Assembly (NCBI GenBank): GCA_945927915.1
Contig: CAMEMX010000010.1
Span: forward strand, 1-15,102
Direction of reading: 5' to 3'
From: an uncultured Clostridia bacterium
Lineage (GTDB): Bacteria > Bacillota > Clostridia > Oscillospirales > Oscillospiraceae
Length of the DNA stretch: 15,102 nucleotides
Position 1 is the first letter of the stretch; the number at the start of each line of letters is the position of its first letter. The position numbers and the translations under genes were made by a program. Positions 1 to 6,273 of the stretch are shown piece by piece. The notes beneath the pieces were generated by a model. That model made no database searches and was not told the DNA's origin. It saw nothing but the letters and a program-made list of their open reading frames with translations.

Positions 1-330
1 AAGGTGCGCATCATGCAGCGCTATCCGAATCTGGGTGCTTTCGTGCTGCGTGCCTATTATGAAAGCGACGAGGCGGTCAAAAAGCTGATCCACGAGAGCA
101 GCGAAAAATACATACAACCGAGCGCGACGCGCTTTCTTTCTCGCCTCGATCCGAGCGCTTTTGTGCCGGGGCTTGATCTGCGGATGATGTACCGCGAGAT
201 GTATTGGGCGTGCGAGGGCTATCTGTGGGAAAAAGTGCAAACCGGAGGCCTTAACGCAGAGACAATGGAAGAGGATTTCTTGGAAATGATAGATTTTTGG
301 AAGAAGATCTATTTGAAGCGGGAGGGGTAA
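1..330 (+). CDS. TetR-family transcriptional repressor, C-terminal part (5' truncated by window edge)
   Basis: The reading frame is open from base 1 to a TAA at 328-330, giving 109 visible residues; the DNA-binding N-terminus lies outside the window. The visible part is alpha-helical and amphipathic with many aromatic residues (YPNLGAFVLRAYYE, MYREMYWACEGYLWEK, FLEMIDFWKKIYLK). This resembles the ligand-binding and dimerisation domain of TetR regulators that sit beside ABC-2 exporters. The stop codon is 2 nt before the start of the ABC ATPase, so the three genes are probably one transcript whose first product represses it. No helix-turn-helix is visible, so the family call rests on fold character and context. 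A different small regulator cannot be excluded. Confidence 0.62.
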   Translation, partial: KVRIMQRYPNLGAFVLRAYYESDEAVKKLIHESSEKYIQPSATRFLSRLDPSAFVPGLDLRMMYREMYWACEGYLWEKVQTGGLNAETMEEDFLEMIDFWKKIYLKREG

Positions 331-332
331 AT

Positions 333-1217
333 ATGAATGTGATCGAAACAAAGGCACTGACGAAATGCTACGGCAAGGCCAGAGGGATCGTTGATCTGGA
401 TCTGAAGGTTGCCGAGGGCGAGTTTTTCGGCTTTATCGGGCCGAACGGCGCGGGAAAAAGCACGACGATCCGGACGCTTTTGGGGCTGATCCATGCCAGC
501 GGCGGCAGCGCGAGCGTGCTTGGGATGGACATTGTGCGGCAGAACCGTGAGATCCTGCGCCAGGTCGGCTATTTGCCCTCGGAAGCCGTATTTTACGGCG
601 GCATGCGCGTAAAGGAGGTGCTCCGCCTCTCGGCAGATCTGCGCCGTACCGACTGCACGGAGGAGGCAAAGCATCTCTGCGACCGCCTGGAGCTGGACAC
701 GGCAAAGCGCGTTGAGGAGCTGTCCTTCGGCAACCGCAAAAAGGTCGGCATCGTCTGCGCTTTGCAGCACCGCCCGAGGCTCTGCATACTCGATGAGCCG
801 ACGAGCGGCCTTGACCCCCTGATGCAGCGCGAGTTTTTCTCGATCCTCAAGGAGCGCAACGGGCATGGAATGACGGTGTTTCTATCGTCGCACATCCTTT
901 CCGAGGTGCAGCGCTACTGCACGCGTGCGGCGATCATCCGGGAAGGACGCATCATTGCCTGCGACAGCGTTGAAGCGCTTGCGCGCACGAACGCAAAGCG
1001 CGTCCATCTGCATGGGAGGGTCGATCTGACGGAAATAATGTCCGAGGTGCGAGACCTGCAGCAGACGGAAAACGGTGCAAGCTTCCTCTACGGCGGGGAC
1101 GTGCGCAGGCTTTTACAGGTGCTTGCCGCCCAGCCGGTCGAGGATCTGTCCGTCAGCGAGCCGGATCTTGAGGAGATCTTCCTGCATTATTACACCGAAG
1201 GAGGCGAAGAAAAATGA
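333..1217 (+). CDS. ABC-2 type transporter ATP-binding protein
   Basis: This 294-residue cytoplasmic ATPase powers the adjacent membrane subunit. The Walker A motif GPNGAGKST is at residues 36-44, the signature helix is LSFGNRKK (about 130-137), the Walker B motif with catalytic Glu is ILDEPTSGLD (Glu155), and the H-loop lies in LSSHILSEVQ. A C-terminal extension of about 80 residues follows the nucleotide-binding domain, as is common in drug, bacteriocin and lantibiotic exporters of the BcrA/CcmA/YhaQ type. The start at 333 is chosen because GGGAGGGG (320-327) is well spaced upstream; an in-frame ATG at 297 lies inside the preceding gene and lacks a site. The TGA stop overlaps the permease ATG (ATGA), implying translational coupling. 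The substrate cannot be read from the sequence; export of a toxic compound or peptide is inferred. Confidence 0.93.
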   Translation: MNVIETKALTKCYGKARGIVDLDLKVAEGEFFGFIGPNGAGKSTTIRTLLGLIHASGGSASVLGMDIVRQNREILRQVGYLPSEAVFYGGMRVKEVLRLSADLRRTDCTEEAKHLCDRLELDTAKRVEELSFGNRKKVGIVCALQHRPRLCILDEPTSGLDPLMQREFFSILKERNGHGMTVFLSSHILSEVQRYCTRAAIIREGRIIACDSVEALARTNAKRVHLHGRVDLTEIMSEVRDLQQTENGASFLYGGDVRRLLQVLAAQPVEDLSVSEPDLEEIFLHYYTEGGEEK

Positions 1218-2002
1218 CCTTATTTCGACACGAGCTGCGGCAAAACAGAACCGGATTGCTCATCTGGACGGCGGCGATCGGCGCTTTGATCTCGGTGTGT
1301 ATCTTCCTGTTCCCGGAAATGAAAGAGCAGATGGATGCCGTCAGCGAGATGTTCGCGTCAATGGGCAGCTTCTCCGCCGCCTTCGGTATGGACAAGGTGG
1401 GCTTTGGCACGCTTGACGGGTTTTATGCCGTCGAATGCGGCAACATTCTCGGCATCGGCGGGGCTTTTTTCGCCGCGCTCATAGCTGTGAATGCGCTGGC
1501 GAAGGAGGAGAAGAACAAGACGGCGGAATTTCTTCTGACACATCCCGTCAGCCGTACCCGCGTTGCCGCGGAAAAGCTTTGCGCCGTTTTGGCGCAGCTC
1601 CTTGTGATGAATCTGACGGTATATCTGATCGCGATTTTGAGTGTGTTTTTGACCGGGGAGCCGCTCCCGCTCCGGGCGCTTTCGCTGCTGCATTTGGCTT
1701 ATTTGCTGCTGCAATTTGAACTGGCCGGGATCTGCTTCGGCCTCTCCGCGTTTTTGCGGCGCGGCGGCCTTGGTGCAGGCATCGGCGTTGCCACGCTGCT
1801 GTATTTTCTGAATCTGATCGCAAACATCACGAGCCGCGCCGACTTTTTGCGCTATATCACGCCCTTTGCCTACGCGGACGGCGCGCAGATCGTGACGAAC
1901 CTCCACCTTGATGCGGGGCTTGTGCTGCTCGGCATGGCGGTCGGAATTATCTGTGCCGCTGTCGGCTGCATCCATTACCGCAAAAAGGATATTGCGTCAT
2001 AA
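1214..2002 (+). CDS. ABC-2 type transporter permease
   Basis: This 262-residue integral membrane protein is the partner of the upstream ATPase. Six hydrophobic segments can be read: near residues 14-33 (LLIWTAAIGALISVCIFLFP), 75-95, 125-150, 157-182, 190-207 and 233-256. This is the usual core of ABC-2/NosY-type permeases. Between the second and third segments is KNKTAEFLLTHPVSRTRVAAEK, which matches the cytoplasmic coupling stretch (K-T-x-E-F-L-L-T-x-P-[VI]-S-R) of this family. The start overlaps the ATPase stop by 4 nt. No terminator is obvious after the TAA. It probably forms a homodimeric exporter with two ATPase copies; the substrate is unknown. Confidence 0.9.
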   Translation: MTLFRHELRQNRTGLLIWTAAIGALISVCIFLFPEMKEQMDAVSEMFASMGSFSAAFGMDKVGFGTLDGFYAVECGNILGIGGAFFAALIAVNALAKEEKNKTAEFLLTHPVSRTRVAAEKLCAVLAQLLVMNLTVYLIAILSVFLTGEPLPLRALSLLHLAYLLLQFELAGICFGLSAFLRRGGLGAGIGVATLLYFLNLIANITSRADFLRYITPFAYADGAQIVTNLHLDAGLVLLGMAVGIICAAVGCIHYRKKDIAS

Positions 2003-2065
2003 CCGCCCGACTGCCGGCTGCGTCAGCGCAAATACACACAGTTCATGCTGCATAGCTTATTATGC

Positions 2066-2094
2066 TTGACAAGCCGTTGCGGCTATGGTAAGTT
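2066..2094 (+). promoter_or_regulatory. Candidate promoter with operator-like inverted repeats, upstream of the exported hydrolase
   Basis: A perfect -35 TTGACA (2066-2071) is followed after 17 nt by TAAGTT (2089-2094), a weak -10. An alternative -10 is TATACT at 2098-2103, but its spacing to any -35 is poor. The spacer holds the inverted repeat AGCCG-TTG-CGGCT (2072-2084). Another, GCATA-N6-TATGC (2050-2065), abuts the -35. Symmetric elements placed this way are typical of regulator sites, but no regulator is identified. Confidence 0.42.
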
Positions 2095-2176
2095 GAATAT
2101 ACTATATATTGGCTAAATTTCCCAAGAATGGTTTGACGCGCTCCGGCTGCCTGTATTTCCTGCTAAACGACCGGAG

Positions 2177-2214
2177 GAACGAAACGATATTTTGCATTTT
2201 TTCGTTTGCGGTTC
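2177..2214 (+). other. Imperfect stem-loop in the leader of the exported hydrolase gene
   Basis: GAACGAAACGA (2177-2187) can pair with TCGTTTGCGGTTC (2202-2214) with two bulged G residues, leaving a T-rich loop of about 14 nt. It lies about 25 nt before the start codon, just ahead of the AAAGGAG site. It is not a terminator, since no T run follows the stem. A leader structure influencing translation or stability is possible but weakly supported. The rest of the 2003-2238 gap shows no gene. Confidence 0.25.
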
Positions 2215-2238
2215 GTGAAAAATAAAGGAGAAAGACAT

Positions 2239-5200
2239 ATGAAAAAACCGATAAAACGTATCGTTTCCTCACTCCTGGCGCTCATTCTTGCGGCGTCTGT
2301 CGTGTTTCCCAACATCTCTACGGCATCGGCTCTGCGCTACACCGGCTCCGCGTCCTACCGTTCCGGGAAGTATTACACGGCACTGACCCAGGTTACGCTG
2401 ACCGGAAACCAGCGGACCGACATCGTTAATGTCGCAAAGTCTCAGATCGGCTATCAGGAGGGCTCCGGATCTTCTCAGCTTTCCGGCACCGTACGCGGTA
2501 ACGCCAATTACACCGAGTACGGCAGGTGGTACGGGATGCAGGATATGTGGTGCGCCATGTTCGTTTCCTGGTGCGCCAACGTTGCGGGCATCAGCACGTC
2601 GATCGTGCCGAAGCACTCCTACACGCCGTCAGGCCTGAGTTGGTTCCGGTCGAGGGGGCAGGCTTATTCCCGCGCGACGGTCGCAAACGGCGGCTATACG
2701 CCGCAGCCCGGTGACATTATCTATTTCAAGTCCTCGAGAAACTCGAACACGACGAACCATATCGGCATTGTCACCGGCTATTCCAACGGCACGGTCTATA
2801 CCATCGAGGGTAACACCAGCTCCGCAACGATTTCCACGAACGGCGGCGCCGTCGCAGCCAAATCCTATTCGATCTCCAATACATACATTGTGTACATCTG
2901 CAAGCCGAATTACAAGGGCACGGAGATCATCACGAGCAATCCCGACGCCGGCTCCACCGCCGGCACCTCCGTCACGATTCCCAATGCGTTGAAGGACTGG
3001 TTCTTCGACGCGGATTTCTATGTGCGCAAATACCCCGATCTGCAAAAAGCCTACGGCAATGACGCGCAGAAGCTGTATGACCATTTTATCAACTATGGCA
3101 TTAAGGAAGGCCGTCAGGGCAGCTATTTCTTTGACGTCGCTTACTATCGAACCAATAATGCCGACCTGAAAGCTGCGTTTGGCAATGATAATATAGCCGC
3201 GTTCAAGCATTTTGTTCAGAACGGGCAATATGAGAACCGGCTGTACTCTGCGGAGCTCACCGCGGTCAAAGATTTGATCTTCAATGCCGATTTCTATTCG
3301 TCGCATTACGCGGATCTGAAAAACACCTTCGGCAACAATACCGGTAAGCTATTTTCTCACTTCATGATCAGCGGCATCAAGGAAGGACGTTCCGCAAGCC
3401 AGGTCTTCGACATCTCCGTTTATCTGAACGATAATGCCGATCTGAAGGCAGCCTTCGGCAGGAACTACTGGAGAGCGATGAAGCATTTTGTCGAGAACGG
3501 CAGAAATGAGAAGCGTGCTGTCTCTCCGATCCTCGACGTCAAGTATTACACGACGAAGTATTCCGACCTTGCTTCCATGAACTCGCTGCAGGCTATGTCG
3601 CATCTGCTCAAAAACGGTATGACCGAGGGCCGCCGCGGCAGCGAAGAATTCGATCCGTCCTTCTATTTCAACTACTATTCCGACCTTGCGCTCAATGGCG
3701 TTACGAAAGCCACCTGCTATAAGCACTATCTGCTTTACGGCATGGATGAGGGCCGCCGCGGCAGCCAGACCAGCGCGCCTGCGACGGTCGATCTCGGTGC
3801 AGACTTCTGCGCAAAGCTCTCGCCGGTCGGTACCGGCAAGAACCTGTCCCTGAACGGCAGAGCCGTCATCACTTATACGCCCAGCGGCGCTCCGGCGCAG
3901 GTTTGGCGCTTCATCCGCCAGAGCGACGGCAGCTATAAGATCATGAATGAAAAACAGGGCCTTTGTCTTGACGTGAACGGTGCGGGCGTTACCCCGGGCA
4001 CGAGCGTTCAAGTCTTTGCTGACAACGGCAGCTCGGCGCAGCGCTGGTTCATTTACGCTTCGAACGGCGCCTATGTTCTTAAGCCTGCCTGCGCACAGAG
4101 CTGCGCGCTCGACGTCCCAAGCGGCATTGCGGACGATTATTCCCTCATGCAGATCTACACCGAAAACGGTACGGATGCCCAGCGCTTCACGATCACCAAG
4201 GTCGACTATCTGACCGCTGTCACTCCTGCGGATCTCGGCACGAATTTCGTTGCAAAAATCAACTGGCCGCTGGCCGGCAAGAACCTCTCGCTGAGCGGCT
4301 CGAATGTCATCCTGTATCCGGACAGCGGCGCAGCCGCGCAGCAGTGGAAGTTCATCCGTCAGAGCGACGGCAGCTACAAGATCGTGAACCAGAAGCAGGG
4401 CCTTTGCCTCGACTTGGACGGCGGAAGAAGCACCGCCGGTGCGAATGTCCAGGTCTGGGAAGACAACGGCTCCGCCGCGCAGCGCTGGTTCATCTATCTC
4501 AAGGAGGGCAAGTACATCCTCCGTCCGGCCTGCGCTGCGACCTGTGTGCTCGATGTTCAGGGCGCAGCCACCGCTGATCTGACAAATATTCAGTCTTTTA
4601 CCTTCAACAACTCAAATGCGCAGTTCTTCACCTTCACGGCAGTGGAGACCGCGCCGGCCTCCGGCGTGCCCACGGCTGCCCAGATGGCAGTCATCCGCAA
4701 GATCATCTACGCGGTTGAGACCGGCGGTCAGGTCTATGGTCGCGTGGACTACAGCAGCTTTGTCGAGGCTTATACCAGCAGCTCCAGCGAACACGCAATT
4801 ACGATCGGCGGCGGTCAGTGGTATGGTACGGAGGCGAAGACCCTTTTGAACCGCATCCGCACGACCTATCCCGCGACTTTCGCGGCGCTGGATACCGCAG
4901 GCATCGCCTATGACCTCGATCATTGCGATTGGAGCACCTATAAGCTCTCCAGGACATCAGCGAAGGCCGCCTGCATCCGGGCGATCATCAGCTCTCCCGA
5001 GGGTATCAAGTGCCAGGACGCGCTGCTCGACGAGCAGATGGCCAACTATATGGCCGAAGCCCGCAGCATGGGCGTCACGGATATTGACGCACAGATGATG
5101 TGTGCGAATATTCGTCATCAGGGCGGCAAATCCGCGCTCACGCGTGTTCTCGGCAAGACCGCGGCACCGTATACGCTCGACAACATCTATGCAGCGCTGC

Positions 5201-5286
5201 AGACGGATACCGGAAATCAGGTCGGTGCGTACCGCTCCAGACAGAAGATGGTCTACGATTCCCTGATGCAGCATCTCTATTCCTGA
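2239..5286 (+). CDS. Exported multidomain cell-wall hydrolase: CHAP amidase, six repeats, two ricin lectin domains, lysozyme-like domain
   Basis: The protein has 1015 residues. The start is set by AAAGGAG (2224-2230); an in-frame codon at 2206 has no site. Residues 1-31 form a signal peptide (KKPIKR, hydrophobic core, cleavage after ASA). Residues 55-225 resemble a CHAP/NlpC-P60 cysteine peptidase: Cys105 in MWCAMFVSWCA, His174 in NHIGIV and Glu190-Asn192 in IEGNT form the expected triad, and PQPGDIIYF is the usual pre-His motif. Residues 255-509 hold six roughly 40-residue repeats. Residues 518-654 and 665-802 are ricin-type beta-trefoil domains with QVW, QQW and QRW motifs. Residues 815-1015 resemble phage or VgrG-related lysozyme-like domains, with Glu827 in AVETGG a catalytic candidate. 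No LPXTG or transmembrane anchor is present, so retention would rely on glycan binding. The role is inferred: peptidoglycan remodelling, or killing of neighbouring cells. No immunity gene is adjacent. Confidence 0.85.
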   Translation: MKKPIKRIVSSLLALILAASVVFPNISTASALRYTGSASYRSGKYYTALTQVTLTGNQRTDIVNVAKSQIGYQEGSGSSQLSGTVRGNANYTEYGRWYGMQDMWCAMFVSWCANVAGISTSIVPKHSYTPSGLSWFRSRGQAYSRATVANGGYTPQPGDIIYFKSSRNSNTTNHIGIVTGYSNGTVYTIEGNTSSATISTNGGAVAAKSYSISNTYIVYICKPNYKGTEIITSNPDAGSTAGTSVTIPNALKDWFFDADFYVRKYPDLQKAYGNDAQKLYDHFINYGIKEGRQGSYFFDVAYYRTNNADLKAAFGNDNIAAFKHFVQNGQYENRLYSAELTAVKDLIFNADFYSSHYADLKNTFGNNTGKLFSHFMISGIKEGRSASQVFDISVYLNDNADLKAAFGRNYWRAMKHFVENGRNEKRAVSPILDVKYYTTKYSDLASMNSLQAMSHLLKNGMTEGRRGSEEFDPSFYFNYYSDLALNGVTKATCYKHYLLYGMDEGRRGSQTSAPATVDLGADFCAKLSPVGTGKNLSLNGRAVITYTPSGAPAQVWRFIRQSDGSYKIMNEKQGLCLDVNGAGVTPGTSVQVFADNGSSAQRWFIYASNGAYVLKPACAQSCALDVPSGIADDYSLMQIYTENGTDAQRFTITKVDYLTAVTPADLGTNFVAKINWPLAGKNLSLSGSNVILYPDSGAAAQQWKFIRQSDGSYKIVNQKQGLCLDLDGGRSTAGANVQVWEDNGSAAQRWFIYLKEGKYILRPACAATCVLDVQGAATADLTNIQSFTFNNSNAQFFTFTAVETAPASGVPTAAQMAVIRKIIYAVETGGQVYGRVDYSSFVEAYTSSSSEHAITIGGGQWYGTEAKTLLNRIRTTYPATFAALDTAGIAYDLDHCDWSTYKLSRTSAKAACIRAIISSPEGIKCQDALLDEQMANYMAEARSMGVTDIDAQMMCANIRHQGGKSALTRVLGKTAAPYTLDNIYAALQTDTGNQVGAYRSRQKMVYDSLMQHLYS
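3001..3765 (+). repeat. Six tandem ~40-residue YPDL/EGR-type protein repeats within the exported hydrolase
   Basis: The units follow F[DN]xxxYxxxYxDLxxAFGxxxxxxxxHFxxxGxxEGRxxS and occupy residues 255-509. Units 1 and 3 resemble each other (both GIKEGR), as do 2 and 4 (both NADLKAAFG and KHFV.NG). Units 5 and 6 share GM[TD]EGRRGS and the identical bases GAGGGCCGCCGCGGCAGC (3627-3644 and 3748-3765). This indicates growth by duplication of a two-unit block. Similar repeats occur in many exported bacterial proteins; their ligand is not established, and cell-surface or glycan binding is a guess. Confidence 0.85.
3790..4644 (+). repeat. Duplicated ricin-type beta-trefoil lectin domain (3790-4200 and 4231-4644)
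   Basis: Two domains of about 137 residues lie 441 nt apart and align without difficulty. Both open with DLG, then GKNLSL, then W[RK]FIRQSDGSYKI and KQGLCLD, then AQRWFIY. Their DNA is also very similar across the FIRQSDGSYKI stretch, pointing to a fairly recent internal duplication. In both, the third subdomain has degenerate QxW motifs (AQRFTI, AQFFTF). Ricin-type domains commonly bind galactose, GalNAc or other glycans; the ligand here is unknown. Confidence 0.85.
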
Positions 5287-5298
5287 CGTATCAATCAG

Positions 5299-5332
5299 GA
5301 AAGCCCCGTATCCGGCAGGATACGGGGCTTTC
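5299..5332. terminator. Bidirectional hairpin terminator between convergent genes
   Basis: A perfect 15-bp stem, GAAAGCCCCGTATCC (5299-5313) and its complement (5318-5332), is closed by a GGCA tetraloop. The AAA/TTT ends of the stem put a short T tract on each strand's distal side (GGGGCTTTC). It lies 12 nt after the hydrolase stop and 3 nt after the stop of the opposite-strand riboflavin transporter gene, so it probably ends transcription from both sides. The U tracts are short, so efficiency may be moderate. Confidence 0.82.
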
Positions 5333-5335
5333 GCA

Positions 5336-5992
5336 TCAAATGATGTTGTTCCAATGCAGGAGCAGCAGGACACAGACGACCAGCACAGCCGCAGCACCGA
5401 GCCAGACCCAGAGCTTGTGGCTGCGCGCGGGTGCGCGGCCCGATTCGCTGCGCGGGAACAGGCCGACACGGCGCAGACCCTGCACCAGCGGCCGGTAGAG
5501 CAGAATAGTGATCGCACTGTTGAGGCCGCTCTTCAGCAGGTTGAACGGCAGGAAGACCGGCACGAGCATTGCGGCAACGTCCGCGCGAGCCATGCCCATG
5601 TAAAGCGGCGTGAGCACATAGTTCCACAGCAGCATCACGACTGTCATGGCAATCGAGCCGAGCAGCAGGCCGATGACAGCGCCGGAAAGTGTGTGCTTTT
5701 TGCGGTAGACGATGGCGGCGGTGCAGGAGAACGCTGCCGTGCTGAGGATGTTCATCACGAGGCCGATCCAGCCGGTCGTGCTGACGGTCAGCATCTCAAT
5801 GAACGAAACGACGGTCGCTACGAGCAGGGCAGCGAGGGGACCGTAGAGGAAGCCGCCGAAGGTGATGATGACGTCCTTCGGCTCGTACTTCAGGAACATG
5901 ACCACAGGGATGCGCACGAGCGCGACGATAACGTACGCCACGGCGCATAACATGGCAAGGACGGTAAGCTTTTTGACTTGTTCGTGTTTCAT
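5336..5992 (-). CDS. ribU: Riboflavin ECF transporter substrate-binding (S) component, RibU-like
   Basis: This 218-residue membrane protein would capture riboflavin for a shared energy-coupling-factor module (EcfA/A'/T, not in this window). Hydrophobic segments begin at residue 9 (LTVLAMLCAVAYVIVALV) and include stretches around 45-66, 70-90, 105-130 and 140-175. The RIPVVMFLKYEPKDVIITFGGFLYGP region (split here only by description) matches the RibU family loop and helix near the flavin site. The start is chosen because GGAGGC lies 8 nt upstream; the frame continues further upstream through the riboswitch, but that part is not coding. A polar RSESGRAPARS linker and one additional hydrophobic helix (about 194-214) follow the usual S-component core. 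An FMN riboswitch and terminator precede it, so flavin-responsive repression supports the riboflavin specificity. Confidence 0.92.
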   Translation of the reverse strand: MKHEQVKKLTVLAMLCAVAYVIVALVRIPVVMFLKYEPKDVIITFGGFLYGPLAALLVATVVSFIEMLTVSTTGWIGLVMNILSTAAFSCTAAIVYRKKHTLSGAVIGLLLGSIAMTVVMLLWNYVLTPLYMGMARADVAAMLVPVFLPFNLLKSGLNSAITILLYRPLVQGLRRVGLFPRSESGRAPARSHKLWVWLGAAAVLVVCVLLLLHWNNII

Positions 5993-6014
5993 TTTGTGAG
6001 CCTCCAAAAAATAA

Positions 6015-6038
6015 TACCCGAAGGAGCGCCTTCGGGTA
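6015..6038 (-). terminator. Riboswitch-controlled intrinsic terminator before ribU
   Basis: Read on the minus strand, TACCCGAAGG, loop CGCT, CCTTCGGGTA forms a perfect 10-bp stem followed by TTATTTTTTG. The T tract runs directly into the GGAGG ribosome binding site of the riboflavin transporter gene. It lies about 40 nt downstream of the FMN aptamer, the normal position for a transcription attenuation platform. Confidence 0.9.
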
Positions 6039-6070
6039 CAAATTGGATACAAAAATGATGCAAATTTGTA
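6037..6070 (-). promoter_or_regulatory. Additional stem-loop between FMN aptamer and terminator (candidate expression-platform helix)
   Basis: On the minus strand TACAAATT (6070-6063) and AATTTGTA (6044-6037) can form an 8-bp A/U-rich stem with an 18-nt loop. Its 3' arm shares two bases with the base of the terminator stem. It could stack on the terminator or compete weakly with it. Separately, GAAG and GAG at the 3' end of the aptamer can pair with CTCCTTC in the terminator with a two-base bulge, a plausible antiterminator. Both are inferences from base pairing only. Confidence 0.4.
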
Positions 6071-6075
6071 ATACT

Positions 6076-6184
6076 CTTCTTCCATCCAGACTGTACTGTC
6101 GGTTTCGGAGTTGCACCGAATCATGCGCCGGAGCGCTCGCGGACTTTACCGCCGGTCGGGAATTTCACCCTGCCCTGAAGACTG
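6076..6184 (-). promoter_or_regulatory. FMN riboswitch (RFN element)
   Basis: The minus strand carries the hallmark conserved segments of the RFN aptamer in order. These are CTTCAGGGCAGGGTGAAATT then CCCGACCGGCGGT (about 6181-6149), AGTCCGCGAGCG (about 6146-6135), GATTCGGTGCAACTCCGAAACC (about 6123-6102), and GACAGTACAGTCTGGATGG then AAGAAG at the 3' end. The order, spacing and near-consensus sequence leave little doubt. It senses FMN and controls the downstream RibU-like transporter, most likely by promoting the terminator at 6015-6038 when flavin is plentiful. Confidence 0.97.
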
Positions 6185-6202
6185 CTCTATTCAGTTAGCG
6201 CT

Positions 6203-6231
6203 ATTATACCGCTCTGTTTGCCAAAAAGCAA
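6203..6231 (-). promoter_or_regulatory. Promoter for the FMN riboswitch-ribU transcript
   Basis: On the minus strand a -35 TTGCTT (6231-6226) is followed after exactly 17 nt by a consensus -10 TATAAT (6208-6203). The predicted start, near 6196, lies about a dozen bases before the aptamer, as expected for a riboswitch transcript. Confidence 0.82.
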
Positions 6232-6273
6232 CTCTTTTTTTCTGCGCCCGCTTATGCTATAATTGGTAAAAAC

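Noticed and set aside
720..746. Non-canonical ABC signature LSFGN instead of LSGGQ in the ABC-2 ATPase
   Set aside because: Variation at the third and fifth positions is common in ABC-2 type exporters, and the other motifs are intact.
2003..2040. Possible terminator after the ABC permease
   Set aside because: Only short GC palindromes such as GCCGGC are present, with no stable stem and T run.
2192..2218. Short TTG-initiated leader peptide of 8 residues before the hydrolase gene
   Set aside because: GGAGG is about 14 nt away, the start is TTG, and no regulatory logic is visible.
5993..6124. N-terminal extension of the RibU frame through the riboswitch region
   Set aside because: This stretch is the FMN aptamer and terminator. 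The ribosome binding site is directly before the start codon at 5992.
6258..6263. TATGCTATAAT on the + strand, a possible antisense promoter into the DUF4830 gene
   Set aside because: An extended -10 is present, but the -35 position holds only a T run and no gene lies downstream on that strand. Too little to call.
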